NCBI GenBank assembly: GCA_030248225.1
Contig: JASANE010003529.1
Location: 29,059 to 93,058 of the forward strand
Direction of reading: 5' to 3'
Length of the DNA: 64,000 nucleotides
Source of the DNA: Trileptium ribeirensis
Taxonomy: Eukaryota > Nematoda > Enoplea > Enoplida > Thoracostomopsidae
A program made the position numbers and the translations under genes. Shown here one piece after another: positions 11,208 to 22,964 of the stretch. Each line of letters opens with the position of its first letter. The first letter of the stretch is position 1. Under the pieces are notes generated by a model. The model searched no databases. It saw only the letters and a program-made list of their open reading frames with translations, and had not been told where the DNA came from.

Positions 11208-14050
11208 ACTTCCTGTCTGTACTTGTATTTACATGATAGTTTAGCCAGTCCTAGCTCGTCCCGCAGATCTATAGCCATTGTTGGTCGTTTCTACTAATTC
11301 ATTAAACAGTCAAAGTTATGCTGAATCTCCCTCGGTCAATGAGTTAAGGCATAAATAAACGCGGCACGCCCGTATAGAATTATTTTGCATGCTTCCCTGA
11401 GTAGAGTTGGTAGCCCAAACGTGACATTTGAGCTGGCCGAGGTTAAATAAAACTTTCCTCGATGAATATTCGGAACTAAGCTCCGTACCATCCTTGGCCT
11501 TGTTTTCTGATTTCAAATTTGATTAGGCAGTACCGATAGAAATAATACACTTTATGAAAAGATACCGTTACAAAATCGTGATCGGTATAATCATTAGTAA
11601 TTACTCGTGACTGATAAAATTTGACTGGCACACTGTTCCTCCTAGCAATGTTGCTGAGGATGTTAATAGCAACCTACGCTTCTACAAATGAGCCTAAAAT
11701 GTAATCGACCCGCAAACCCTAGAGCGTGAGACACCTCACTGTAGGTAAAAATCCGACATATCTCAAGAATTACTCCAGGAATTTGGCTGAAATTTTACCC
11801 GATCTCTGTACGGATCCCAGCTATTGATTTAGTTTATAAAACCTATCAATGTCGCGTCGGAATCACAAACCCGACAGCCCTGAATGGGCTTGCCCCACTG
11901 TAAACGTAAATTTAGAATATTTTGAAATTTGCTCCAGGAATTTCGTTTAAAATTTGCTAGGTTGTGGAGTCACAAGAGATCTTTCAAATGAGACCTGTTT
12001 GCCCGGTGACCCGACAGGGGTCCGCCCCCACCGAAAACTTCAAACGTTTATAACTCAAAATTCCCTCGTGGAATTTTGATAATTTTACTGTATAAATAGA
12101 GGCCCCTTATGGCTTCCATTTGCGCTATTGAGCCCGGCAAAGCCGGGTCCCGTTCAAAAATTATAATAAATATAAACCCGAGCAGTGCAAAAGCCGCTCA
12201 CGTTTTACGGAATCTCGAAACTCCGATATCTACCGTCGCATAAGAAATATCAAATTTACCAGAGTTGGTAAATTTGATGTCAAAAGGCAACAATTTTAGT
12301 ATCACAGTTAGCGATATCGCTAGACGCGACATTGGGTCCCGGCCCGACGGACCAATTGTTATGAGGACCGCTGACTCGGTACTATTAAATCGAAAGTTAG
12401 GTCAAACCCAGTCAGAATTTCACACCGAAAAGCTGGCAAATTACCGAGAAATTCTACTTTATAGGTTTGCCCCTCCATTTTAATGGACTGGGCTAAGGAC
12501 CTCGGTTGGAACCAAGAAAACCGGTTAGCTTAAGGGCGTAAACCGAGTCAAATTCACTAGGAGAATTAGCTACAATTAGAATGACCTGTAGATCTGACGT
12601 TTTCGGACACCTTTGATAGGTAGGAACTGAGATACTTTGGATAACAAATTTAATAGAGCTTGGATAGCAAATAGAGCTCTTTTCGAGAGCCGTTTTTAAG
12701 TTGAAATAGCAAGAGCTCAAGTGTCTTCACAGTAGTGCCGATGACCTACAGGAACTTATAGGTTTAGTCTCAAATAACTTTTCACGTAGCTGAATATAAT
12801 TTTTACTCCTGCCCCCATGCCCCGACGTTGGCATAAATTTTCACAATTGTAACGCATAGCCATACAACTTATATGGATTAACCTGGCGCCCAGTACTTGC
12901 TAGTGGTATCGTAAATCAGAGACCCTCCTGAGCCCGTCCCCTGTCTCACACGGGTACCGTCGCGTCGTAGCGATGATGAGCGATCTACAAAGATAGTATA
13001 AGGACTTCTCTTTTGAGAAACCGAGTAGAACATACAAATAACTTACATAGAAATCAATAACACAAACTACACATTTTAGCCCTATCGAGCTGTGGGAATT
13101 GGGAATAGGCCCAGAGCGGATCATTGCTTCGGCAGGGGTCCACTCGCAAGCTCAACCGTAGCATCTCTCGTTTTCGACTAATAATCAAGCAAATACTTAA
13201 TTATCAAAATAGGAAATCTAACATAGGACAAACTAAACGTTTGTCGCACCGTATATGGTCTTTCCGCACCGAGCCATTAATTATTGCGCTAGTGCGAAGA
13301 TTGTTTTTGTCAAAGTTGAATGATAAGAGTTGTACATAATACACTTGTAAACCCTTCGACCCGCACCAAATCAGTCAAATTGCTTACGAACTCCGAGTTT
13401 GATGTTGGAATCCTTTTATGGACTAGATAAATGTATGATGCTACCGACCCGAATACCACTCGGCACTTAGGACGTCGACTATCCGAATTAGTATTTCCGA
13501 GTTTGGTATTTAGGAATTCTTTTCTGTATCACTTGTGGTTTAGTCGTACTTTTTGTTTAGAATTTGGAGTATCGTTCCGCCGAACTGAGCTCGAACGAAG
13601 GGCCTTCGTGAACTCCGATTTCGACTCCAAGTCGACAATTTAGTACTTTTCCCTGGATCCGGCTTGATCCAGCGCCTTTTTGAGACTTAGATAAATTTGG
13701 CCGTCAAATTAAAGTATAAATATTCCTAGTGTTGATAAAGTACAATAAATGTACACAATACATTATAAATTTTAGCTGTAATTTTGTGTTAGGAAAGTTT
13801 GAAAACTTAGAAAATTCAGTCCCACTCTTTTTCCTACCGGGACCTCTAAGCCGCTCAGGAGAGAGATTTTACCCCGTCCATTTTGAATCTATTCTGGCTA
13901 ATGATCATGGATACGAAAAAGTCCGCTTTCCGTATTTATTTAGGTTGCAAATGAGTACAAATGAAAGCCCAAATTTCGCATCTTTGTTACCGTATTTGAA
14001 GGATAATTTCATACGAACCTGGAACTACGATTAGTCTGTTGTAGTCTGTA

Positions 14051-14620
14051 CTAAGAAAAACGTCATGTACCTGCGGTTATAGTTCATACATACGTATGCG
14101 TGTAGGAAAGAAAACGTTACGCAGTCACTCGAAATTAGGTGTCGTACCCATCGTAAACTCACAAACTTGCACCCATGTTAACGTATGTTTTTTCCTTATA
14201 TTGCACCCATGTGGATTGTTCAATTGTAACCTATGCTGATTTTATATAACCTGTCGTATCTTAACCTATTCGTTATTTTACCGTATCTATCATCCACGTA
14301 TCGCATATTTAGCCGTTGATTAACATGAGCAAAATCAAGCTCACAAAACTCCACTGTGTACGCTTTGACCCGCATATCTGAATTTACCCGTTGTTTTGCC
14401 GCCTTTAGCTTACCTGAACGTATTGTTTAACTGGAGTACCCTAGTAATAGTAGTTACTCGAATGGCGCCTCGATGACTAACTGATTACCGCCTCGTATTA
14501 CATGTATGTTTTCCGTCCCATTTCTCGAGTAAGGTAAGCGCAGCTGTCATTAAGAAGGTTTAGTAGTTGGCGCCGTGATTTGAACCAGCTGTGAGTGTAC
14601 CATAAAAACGCGATGACTCC
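14051..14620. other. Intron sequence, possibly the tail of family C
   Basis: No ORF, RNA gene or element boundary could be supported. The words gcacccatgt and cgtatc recur loosely without a clear period. Confidence 0.35.
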
Positions 14621-14949
14621 TGCATGAGTAAACTTAAACTGCGCCCCATACCATCCTCTTTTGACAAAAGCTATTGCCATTCAGTTGTTCACTGAACACA
14701 AATTTCATTTTTGCGTTAAAGGACAGAAATTAGTCCGTTTCATATTCCATACATTATAATTTGAAAATGTTCGCGAACACATTGGTGTTAAAGTACAGGG
14801 GCCGAATTGCATTCGCTAATGGCGTTATGGAACAGAAAAATGTCGAAATTGGATACGGCTATTGAAATCCGAGTTTTGTTCGCTAACAACGTTTTGTACA
14901 TGGTGTCAAAAGAGGATGGTTGAGGGCGCATCTTAAGTTTACTCTTGCA
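14621..14949. mobile_element. MITE H2, 329 bp, ~40 bp TIRs
   Basis: Ends TGCATGAGTAAACTTAAact and (reverse complement) TGCAAGAGTAAACTTAAgat form inverted repeats of about 40 bp reaching the words accatcctcttttgaca and tgtcaaaagaggatggt. A 3-bp direct repeat TCC (14618-14620, 14950-14952) may be the target duplication. It is the reverse-complement twin of MITE H3 at 41801-42132 over its whole length. It contains one intact palindrome TGTTCGCGAACA at 14768 and a variant tgttcgctaaca near 14877. It has no coding capacity. Confidence 0.9.
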
Positions 14950-15654
14950 TCCGACATGCCCAATTGTTCTCCCTCCAATTTCCTCAATAGCGTGCCATAC
15001 CATTGGCATTGTATCTTTTGTATTATCCCGTATGATATACTCATATCTGTATGCGATTTTGGCTTATCAATAAATACTCAATCAAAACCCAACTGTGTTC
15101 ATGTGGTTTACTGACCATAGTACTTACTGAAGGATTTGAAATCCGCCACCCTTATCGACGACCCACGTTAAGGTTTGACATGCAGAAGAAGCAAGCCTTA
15201 GCGTGACTCGCCGATTCCTATTTGATTATTATTATTATTGAGTGAGTACGACTTGTACGACCTAAGGAAAGAAAAATTTTACCCGAAAACAAACTTTCGA
15301 TGAACGTCCAAAACAAGAAACCATGCGATTCGACGTTAAACGTCTAGGGATTTGTCGGATCCTAGTGGGGGCCACTAGCTAAATAAATCAATCGTTCGTG
15401 AAAGTAGAAAATCAGTCAATACAAATGTTTAACACATTTCCAGGTAGAACGATGATAGGGTAATAGTGGTATGGTCTCTTTGGCCTTAGAGCAGGTGACA
15501 GAGCCAACCTTCCTAGAGAGCTCAAAGGTAGTTCCGCTTAGGCTACGTGCGCAACCCGACCGGCAGGTTCAGAACACATCCTGTGAAGCGCTCCTGTGGC
15601 TTGCTACCCTCCGTAGTCTCTTGGGACTCACCCGCACCGAGAAAATTGAACCCA

Positions 15655-15975
15655 TTAGGTCCACCTCTTGGTTACGATAGCCGAAGTCGTATGGGCATTA
15701 CGTTTTGGAAGTGCGCAATGCAGCAGCGTCACGTCTGTTACACTTGCATCTTTGTCTAAACCATAAATGTCGTCGTGTAGGGCAACGCGAACCTCATTTG
15801 AAATTCTATCAAAACATTTCATATAGCACTTGTGGCCACAAATATTGACATCAACAGGCGCTTTTTTACTAGGAATTCGTACGATTTTGCTATTGAGATG
15901 TTCCTTATTTTTAGCAACTGCGTGTTTTAAAATATGTTTCCATTCACATTTCAGTCGATATCTTTTGCCGGACAT
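15655..15975 (-). pseudogene. Cys/His-containing basic protein remnant in family A element
   Basis: The minus-strand frame starts MSGKRYRLKCEWKHILKHAV and continues through RIPSKKAPVD, ICGHKCYMKC (a CxxxCxxxC cluster) and FDRISNEVRVALHDDIYGLD to TDVTLLHC. Charged spacing, a Cys cluster and the 'IS.EVR' helix recall N-terminal parts of transposon-encoded proteins, but I cannot name the family. Codon reading is protein-like. The upstream repeat protein (16040-16430) ends in a frame overlapping this one by 32 bases, so a frameshift or a lost intron probably separates two pieces of one protein. Homologous DNA at 3930-4390 is also broken. I regard it as a dead element gene. Confidence 0.5.
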
Positions 15976-16460
15976 CTAGGACACCATTGTATTTCACGAT
16001 GTTTGAGGTATCGGCATCGATATCAACTGAAGCACTGACGGTTACGCTGTTTGTTGCCACAAACTTGTCGTTGAGTGTTACGTTTTGTGTTGCCACATCT
16101 GTGTCATCGACTGCCACGTTGCTTGTTGCCATATCCTCATCGTTGACCGTTACGTTCTGTGTTGCCACATCTTTGACTGCCACGTTGTTTGTTGCCATAT
16201 GCACATCGTTCACCGTTACGCTCTGCGTTGCCACATCTTTGTCTACCTCGCTGGGTAATGGCAAGTCTATATCGGCTGTGGTTACCTTATGTGTTTCTGC
16301 ATTCGCATCTTGTAAAGCACCGTTGGCTGAAGAATCGTCGTCAGACGTATTGTCGCACCCATCATCATCACCATCCGTTTTATAATGTGTGCAACGCTTG
16401 AAATCAAATTGTGATTGAAATCCACGTGTGCCCGCTTGCGTCTGCTATGGACAATCTGTT
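15944..16460 (-). pseudogene. Acidic protein remnant with 12-residue repeats
   Basis: The minus-strand frame is open from about 16440 to 15944. It begins with a mixed segment (TQAGTRGF, then FDFKRCTHYK), then an acidic stretch (TDGDDDGCDNTSDDDSS), then six tandem repeats of about 12 residues of the form [VM]AT[QNS][SN]V[TA]V[NKD]D (DNA 16040-16250). It ends DVRQKISTEM and stop. Units alternate between VATQ.VTVND and MAT.NVAV.D types, and their DNA is also near-repeated (tgttgccacatctttg). No known domain is recognised. The start is unclear because a second frame (SRRKRAHVDF, 16440-16400) is also open at its N terminus. Confidence 0.5.
16040..16250. repeat. In-frame ~36-bp tandem repeats
   Basis: Six degenerate units each begin tgttgcca on the + strand (near 16051, 16089, 16125, 16162, 16191 and 16228) and alternate between 'caaacttgtcg/tctgtgtcatcg' and 'tatcctcatcg' continuations. 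Spacing is a multiple of 3 or nearly so, which preserves the minus-strand reading frame. Confidence 0.85.
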
Positions 16461-16500
16461 CTGACAACGCTATCGATATTTAAAGTTCTCTGACATCCCT

Positions 16501-17557
16501 AGCTACTTGTTCACTGACCATAGATATATAATCGTTTAAATGTTTGATACAATTATTACATTTTTGATAGCTTTTACCATATTTTATATTTTTGATTCCT
16601 TTTTCCATAATATTTGTTATGATTGTAACTATTAAAAAGTTCTATCAGCGAAACGCCAACTTGATCGTATGAATCGTCACCAAAGAAATGTAAATATATT
16701 TTGGTTTTCGCAGGTCCATGTTTCATCGCACACACATGATAACCAGTAAGGGTTGCTCTAAACTTTGGCCCTAAAATTATAGGCAGCACTCAGCCAGTCA
16801 CAAACTTTGACCATATACCACAGCAAGAACCTGAATAGTATGAAAAGTAGTAAGAAAAGGATTTATTGAAGTGAGCCGGCAGACACTTCTAGGGACGACT
16901 AAGCATCAAATCAAAAGATACAGTTGGAATCGTACTAACTTGCTCTGAGAAGTGTAAAACACTATGTTAAGTATAAATGCCAGGAGTAAACTATTGGGAT
17001 CACGGTTAGCTAGTACTTAGATCCATCACATCGCTGTAAAGTGAATAGTGCTTAAGTGCATTAGTATACTCACAAAAATGGAAAAACCGCCCAAGTCATT
17101 TTTTCAAGGGAGCATCATAAGTATATGTCACTTAAGCATTTTTTAAGTATTCCGTTCAGCAGATAAGCGTGTTTTGCGCTTAGAATAAGTGTCTGTGGAC
17201 ATGCACATAGTCTGTTTTAACATTCTGACTTCGTATAACCGAGCATCGTTAAAATGTCACTTAGGCAGTTTTTGTCCGGTGGGCTTCGATGTTTTTGCTG
17301 AAATTAATCAAATTTTTGTAAAAATTTTGTCAGGATGTTATGTCAGCTGGGGTGTTTTATCGTAGAGGAGGCAAAATTTTGCCCGTCAGTTCAAGCGGGA
17401 GAGGACACCCATTTTTTCTAAGGAGCACTGAATAATGACATCACCCACCGCCACTTTATACTAGCCAATATACCATGGGTCATTTTTTATTTCATGTACT
17501 TATATACGTGACAGATTATTTCTTCTGATGGGTTTTTAGTGGGTTTAAAATTTTTTT
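16501..17557. other. Intron sequence, nothing recognised
   Basis: AT-rich sequence. The words cacttaag and tttttaagtatt recur loosely near 17040-17155. No ORF or element boundaries could be supported. Confidence 0.4.
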
Positions 17558-17650
17558 GGGTCCAGACTTTAAACGATGGGTCCAGACTTTAAACGATGGT
17601 TCCAGACTTTAAACGATGGTTCCAGACTTTAAAGGATGGTTCCAGACTTA
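17558..17650. repeat. 20-bp minisatellite, 4.6 units
   Basis: The unit gggtccagactttaaacgat repeats with an exact 20-bp period. Only one or two bases differ between units: g/t at the third position and c/g before gat in the fourth copy. Confidence 0.96.
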
Positions 17651-18897
17651 CAATTTTTGGCTCGGGAATTTCACGAAATTCTACACAATAAAGAAATGTA
17701 ATTACGAAACGCAATTTGACATTATTACATAATTATATAATATATAAATTATTCTCTGCCTGTTCCAAGCCATTAAAACGATTAGTGCCATGAGCTGCAG
17801 TCACGAGACCAGCAACAAGCAACACAGATCTAAGCACAAACGGCTGAAAGCCTGCACTTTGTCACAGGAATCGATTCAAAATGTTGGTGTTGGTTCTCTG
17901 GAAGACCAGTTATTTTCAACGAGTACTATTATCATAATTTGCAAAATATTACCTATGGAATAGATTTAGCGAATCTTTTTCGGATGAAACTTGCTGCGAT
18001 ACTTTGTTACACACTGACTTGAATAACACTGTAATAGCTAATTTGTGCGATTTGTTTTCCGTGGCTTCGACTATACGAACTATTGTTTAACATATTTTCA
18101 TACGGTCAGTGTTATTTCGAATGTCGATCGCTTCACAAAATACTGGCCAAAACGTGTATTCACTTATCTAATAAATGATTATGTTCTTAACACATGCAGT
18201 AGTTGCTATCAACTAGGTGCTGCGCTAAGACTGTTCAATTTCGCACAGTTGATTTTATACAGCAGTGGTGCAGGTGCCTCCTAAATTTTGGAGGTTACGA
18301 AATTTCCATACCTGCTTTATGAAAATTACTTATGGACTAACATATGACCATAAGACATTGTTACAGGGACAACAAACGGAAATATTGATATTATTTAACC
18401 TAAGATATTGAAAATAGGATAGCTACACCTAGGGATGTTACATAAGCTTGCGTAATTTTTTACTATCTGCATCTCCCAAACGACCCCCCTTGATATGTGC
18501 CATAATAATAGTTTATTAGAAACTTTAATGGATATCAGTCATTCATAGTTGCACTGTAAAGATTAGACCAATATTTGCAAAGATACAGACGATAAAGGCA
18601 AAATGGAACAAATTATTTCAAAGGTGTAAAGTATAACAGCGAAATATACAGGAATCGATTCAAAATGTTTCACTGCGATCAATGCAAGACTTTGAACACC
18701 TGGATTCTCGCTAGTCTTCTGTCACCGGGGATCGGTCAGTGTCCGCCTTTCTGGGCAAATAAATTAGAAGGTGCATTCTCGCGTTCTAATGAATTTGTCA
18801 ACACTTCGTTCAACAAACTGCTTGTACTTAAATCTTAGTAATAATTACACGTTATACAGTAAGTAGACAGTACATATCCGTAATTTTATTGTGTCAG
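17651..18897. other. Intron 2, 3' end
   Basis: No gene was recognised. The 21-base word acaggaatcgattcaaaatg plus t occurs twice, at 17865 and 18650, in otherwise different contexts. A 79-codon frame at 18045-18284 has no recognisable domain. Confidence 0.45.
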
Positions 18898-19033
18898 GAC
18901 GGAACTTGATCGACCACCCAATGATATTCAGATCTCAAATCTGGCCGCACACGTCGATAGTGCTCTTCGTTTGACCGATTCAGCAGCAGAATTGGAAAGT
19001 GTTATCGATAGGATTGATGTTGTTCCATTTAAT
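18898..19033 (+). CDS. TUBGCP3: GCP3 exon 3
   Basis: The first base completes CAG (Gln) with the CA left by exon 2. Then 45 codons read TELDRPPNDI, SNLAAHVDSALRLTDSA and ELESVIDRIDVVPFN. The pattern 'EL..P......NL...V.SA.R.T.A..E....IDV' is that of GCP3 downstream of GQGDF, where the protein continues into the linker before the GRIP2 part. The acceptor is gtgtcag and the donor gtatgt at 19034 (phase 0). A second GT four bases later is a possible alternative donor. The match is spread over the whole exon. Confidence 0.87.
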
Positions 19034-19799
19034 GTATGTATTATGTGTTCATGTTCATTGTAAGAGTGACCTATATTTCTAAATTCAGGCAGAATTTAGC
19101 TAAATCTAATGGATATTATTTGTTTGATGTATATACAGTATTCTAAAGACGTGTATCGTGTTCTTCGAGATTCACTCGTTGCTCGTTCGACAACAGTTTA
19201 TTCGAAAATTTATTTTATTCTAATTTTATTTGTAACGAAATTTGGAGCGAGGGATATTTTGGGATAGTTTCAGAAGGGGTCCAAAAGGCTCTTGAGGGCC
19301 CTTGGGGTCTCGCGAAAACACGTTATGACTCATATCTCGATAAACACCGGTGTGATCTGGCCGTATTGAGTTAATTTTGTTCAGAAAGTTTAGCTTTATA
19401 AAGTTTTGTGGTGTGCATTCCCAGGTCCCTATGCTCCAACTAAGGTTGGGTCTGTTTTTGTTGGTGGGTCATTTTTGATGTCATGTCACAATGCATATCT
19501 GGGACAAGCTAAATTCATCTGGGGGCACGGACTGGGATAACCGCCGAAATCCTTTGGAGCTCTAATGTCAAGGATGATCTCTCCCTCTGTGGCGAGAGGA
19601 TAGTTTGTTCCTTATAATTTGATGTCAGATCCGCAATGCAAAGACAGATTTGCTAAACTTTAACCATACTATGAATATTTGGATGACTGCGACCCTTGTC
19701 GGAGACAATCCCACCCCCCAACACGCTACTTCTTCAATAATCGAGCTCCAATCCTGCTTTTTTGTTCAAAAAGGAATAAATTTCTGACTTGCCCACAAC
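19034..19799. other. Intron 3, 5' part
   Basis: No ORF or repeat was defined. A G-rich stretch around 19260-19320 and 19680-19720 resembles other poorly conserved repeat debris in the window. Confidence 0.4.
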
Positions 19800-20010
19800 C
19801 CTCTAAAAAGTGGGAGGGGCATGTTCATTCGCTGGAAAAAATTCAGTAACTTTTGCCTAAAAATGCCCAATATTTTCATGTAGCTTTACTGCAGTACAAG
19901 TATTTTCAGGCTTTAAAACGCCGGTTTAGCATTAACAGTGGTAATTAATGTTTTAAAAACATTTTGTGCACAGAAAACATAAATATAGTGGCATAAAAAA
20001 TTTCGATTTA
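19800..20010 (+). repeat. Interspersed repeat family E, copy 2
   Basis: It shares with 1230-1480 and 47437-47600 the order 'tgcctaaaaatgcccaatattttcat', 'gtattttcaggctttaaaac' and then a variable AT-rich tail. It has the same orientation as the host gene and is noncoding. Confidence 0.6.
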
Positions 20011-20184
20011 GTGGAAAATTGGCGTGTCGACCGAGTTGGAGAGGCGGACTTGAATGACATCTCACGAGCATGGAGAGATTTGGAAAGTGGGTATGTCCCA
20101 TCCCACCACACACTGCACATGCATGAAATTGTCGTTACTATAAGAATTTTAAGTGGTGGTTCCGCAGCAGCTTTTTAAAATTTT

Positions 20185-20590
20185 ATTCTTAGTCTAGGCT
20201 CTCCATTCGCTGAACATTTTACTAGGGGGCTGAACCAGGAGCTGTAAGTTCGGTACCAAGATGTGGCGGATTTTTCCAGCGGGCATGAAATGGATGGGGG
20301 TGTCTGAATCTTAAATTTTCAAAACTCAGTTTTTTTGTGATGAAAAAAGTCAAAATAGCTAAGGAATCGGCTTCTGATAGATGCGAAATAGTTTTCTAGC
20401 AAATTTTTACACAATTTGTTAAATCTTGACATTTTCATATTCATATCCACATAAAAGAATTTGGGAAAATTTTTGCGAGCAAATTTACCCGTGGGTGAAA
20501 GCGAAAACATTTGCCAGGGAACTTGTCTAGCCCTAAATTTTGTCAGAGTGCTCGAAAACGAACGGCCGCCGTTCTGAAGCAGATTCAACA
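20185..20590 (+). repeat. Repeat family F, copy (related to 38160-38560)
   Basis: The opening 'ggctctccattcgctgaacattttactaggggg' matches 38163 'gggcactccattcgctaaaaattttgccagggtg'. Both continue with 'tgaaccagg' and then AT-rich lines with runs of aaaatttttgcg. Related G-rich pieces lie at 37110-37280 and 400-475. Confidence 0.55.
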
Positions 20591-21248
20591 ATAATGTCAG
20601 AGTATCCTATACCGCTTTGAAGTGCACAACAGCCTTTCTATCGATGTGCAAAGCCGGTTTTGATTAAGATAAATATTTATTTTGCCTGCAAAATTGTTAT
20701 TTAATTTCTTTCCCTTCGTTATGACATTAAGTGACCTCGAATTTGCAACACATTTGTGAAGCTCAGATGTAAACATATTTATTTAGAACGTTTATTTTTG
20801 CACCAGAAATGCCTACTGAGTTTGGAATGTGCTTGCAGTCATGGAAAAAATATACTTATCTGTGAGCAAGATCGTGACACGTCATCATTTGAAAGGGTTA
20901 AGTTTCAGGCCCCATCGAAATAAATTTTTTGTCTTGTGGAGAGAACGTCTTAGGTAGTGCTAAAACAAATATTTAAGAACAATATGAGCAAATTTATAAC
21001 TAATTGTTAAACAAAATTTAGAACTTGACGGAACAACAATCGTTTGGGTAGCACTGTTTATTGCGCCTCCTAAGAGAATCCACTGGACATATTTAGCGCA
21101 TCGCTATTGCATCTCAAACCGTTTAATGTTTTAAGAAGCAGTACCTTTCGCAAACGATACGTCATCCTTTTTTCGTGTGCCCTGGACATGCCATAAATAA
21201 ATAAATAAATTGTATGCAAATCGCAACAGATTTGTTGGATACGATCAG
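20591..21248. other. Intron 3, 3' part
   Basis: No gene or element was recognised. An (aaat)n run of four units is at 21193-21210. Confidence 0.4.
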
Positions 21249-21327
21249 ATGTTAGACGTTTATTGCAAGGATTTCGGAGCTGGTTATGTATCGATGTACG
21301 GTTTCCACATAAATGCAACTCGGTCTG
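21249..21327 (+). CDS. TUBGCP3: Tentative GCP3 exon 4
   Basis: Between exons 3 and 5, GCP3 is expected to have about 26 residues with the pattern 'G(W/Y).V.S(L/M).YH(V/I)(D/N)'. The frame starting after acceptor gatcag (21247-21248) reads MLDVYCKDFGAGYVSMYGFH plus INATRSG, which fits this in order and length and enters in the phase 0 required by exon 3. The visible donors at 21323 and 21328 leave phase 2 or 1, whereas exon 5 needs phase 0. The 3' boundary is therefore wrong, a small exon is missing, or the call is false. I put it at about even odds. Confidence 0.42.
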
Positions 21328-22825
21328 GTCAAAGGAAAGACATCGAACAATATAGTAGAATATACATGCATTACATCAGAATTTGCAGACCGTCGGCACG
21401 TCTTGTTTGCTCAAAGCATATTGAGCAATATCCAACTATGTATTTAATGCCAACGTACCTAAATCTCTACACACAAATTCTCTGGCGTTAAAAACAAACT
21501 TAGACTGATTGACCTAGTATTGAATAGGCACATACTGGCATTTTCAAGTCAAAAACTGGGTTTTTAGAAATCGATGATCTAATCGACGAAGATATTTATT
21601 CAAGACTTAATGCTTGAACATTACAGTCAAATTAATTGAAATTGGTATAAGTTGTTTTTGGACTACATAAATAATTCCCATTATTTTTTGTTAGGCTCTC
21701 TATTCCGAGGAATCTTCAGTGGCATATGTAAATTTCTATACCAGCTGTGTTCGTTAAATACTGCTTCAAATACGGTTTCTTATAGCAATTTCAGAATACG
21801 CATGCTGCCGATACTGCGTCCACTAACAGTTGGGATTGTTTCAGATTACGCTACAATGCAGGTGCTGCAATGGAAACCGTAAGTTGTTATTTCGTACAAA
21901 AATCTGATACAAGGTAATGTGCATTTCTATGAAGCATTCTTTTTTTACAAAACAAACATGTACAAGACGTATACTAAACGTTGCAGTTTTATTATGAAAC
22001 TGTTTGTATTGTGATTATTGCTTAGATATTAATGCCTGAATCATTGCTACAGTGAACTTTAACCGACGTTAAAGTATGTAGGACGTGTTTGAAATACCCC
22101 TTTTGAGGGTGCTAAAAGGTGCAATGTTTCTTGTATGTCCAACTATCCTAGTTTATGTAAAGAATTTTCGTGCTTCCTTACTTTTTTGCTCCACGGGCTT
22201 TGGGCTTTAATATGTATTCACCAACCTACAACCCATTGATAGTAGTGACTGTTCTCTTTGAATAACCTATCAAAATTTGGTGCTGAACCCCTTGACCTAG
22301 AAAATATGGAATAGTAAACTGAGTATAACATTATAGTGTAGTATGGGGCCTACTTGAAAATGAAATTACTTCTGTGGCCAGGTAGAGCACTAGTGGCTAT
22401 TATGCTATCATTATATTATTGCTAAAATGATATTATAACATGAATTAATATACATTATTACTTGTTCATTCGATACATTGTTGTTCGTTTAATGATTTAT
22501 GCATTCGAAAGTGTTGTTCGTGATGTCTTAATAATCTGTTCATAACTTCATCGAATGAGTTATAACGTTATATTAGACGCGCTACCGGTAACTGTTTGAA
22601 TATTATTAGAGTCAGAGAGAGTCTAATTTTTGGAAGTGGAATAAATGCATTTTTATCAAACGAATTGATATTCGACAGTAGCACGAAACGTATATTGCAG
22701 TGTATTTTTCTTTCGGATTCATTTCGATATGTTAATAATTTTCGGATGTGCTCTTGTCTTGTTCGATATGCAATGATCTTTTCTGGAGAGGGCTACAACA
22801 CATAAAATGTAATATATTATTCTAG
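21328..22825. other. Intron 4
   Basis: Starts at the tentative donor and ends at the acceptor tctag. No repeat or ORF was supported. A 76-codon frame at 21652-21882 does not match GCP3. Confidence 0.4.
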
Positions 22826-22964
22826 ATATTCACTTCTGAAGTCATGGAATTATATTCTCGTCTTTTTCAATTTCTCTGGCGAGTTAAACGACTCAACTTC
22901 GTATTATGCTCAGTGTGGACAAATCACATGGCGTTGAGTCGTGGTTTGAAAGCTGTTATTCCAA
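22826..22964 (+). CDS. TUBGCP3: GCP3 exon 5 (GRIP2 domain, LWR.KR motif)
   Basis: It encodes IFTSEVMELYSRLFQFLWRV, then KRLNFVLCSVW and HMALSRGLKAVIP. The block 'VFT...M..Y...F.FLWR.KR....L' is the best-known signature of the start of the gamma-tubulin-binding GRIP2 domain of GCP2/GCP3. The donor is taken as ccaa|gtaata (phase 1), because the later gtagat would create a TGA stop with exon 6. The chosen donor gives Asn across the junction and an uninterrupted frame. This is one of the two strongest exon matches. Confidence 0.94.

Larger units (their letters stand above)
6829..14050 (+). repeat. Family C unclassified large repeat, copy 1 (interrupted by hAT)
   Basis: It begins at gtaacagatccatgct, as does the copy at 56440. 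Homology to the second copy (24900-29500) and third copy (56440-58500) can be followed through many landmarks: gaggaccacaaaa (9107, 57192), accttgggtacagta in the other two copies against the gaacggacccgctgggccca region here, tgagttaaggcata (11339 and 27346), agcccggcaaagcc (12131 and 27845) and ggtcattgcttcggc-like sequence (13118 and 28926). No ORF longer than about 100 codons is conserved between copies. It may be a decayed LTR or other retroelement, but no reverse transcriptase, integrase or clear LTR pair is seen. The 3' limit is uncertain. Confidence 0.75.
14955..16500 (-). mobile_element. Decayed family A element with minus-strand coding remnants
   Basis: The 15470-15745 part is an inverted copy of 4089-4390. 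The part near 15063-15110 (cttatcaataaatactcaat, then aaacccaactgtgt) resembles 30728-30765, and tatggtctctttggcc (15469) resembles 31104, so three copies of one element exist in the window. It carries the coding remnants described separately at 15655-16460. Ends were not defined. An LTR-like region with an AATAAA signal is possible but not shown. Confidence 0.5.
3773..18897 (+). other. GCP3 intron 2 (15.1 kb, repeat-filled)
   Basis: Bounded by gtaagt at 3773 and gtgtcag ending at 18897. It holds, in order, a family A fragment, the ~170-bp tandem array, family C copy 1 with a nested hAT, MITE H2, a decayed family A element with minus-strand coding remnants, and a 20-bp tandem repeat. No further GCP3 exon is needed, because exons 2 and 3 join in phase. 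Confidence 0.85.

Noticed and set aside
13729..14034. 101-codon frame in family C copy 1
   Set aside because: It is not preserved in family C copy 2 and has no recognisable domain.
17558..17650. CRISPR-like regular repeat
   Set aside because: The repeats are directly contiguous with no spacers, and the sequence is eukaryotic.
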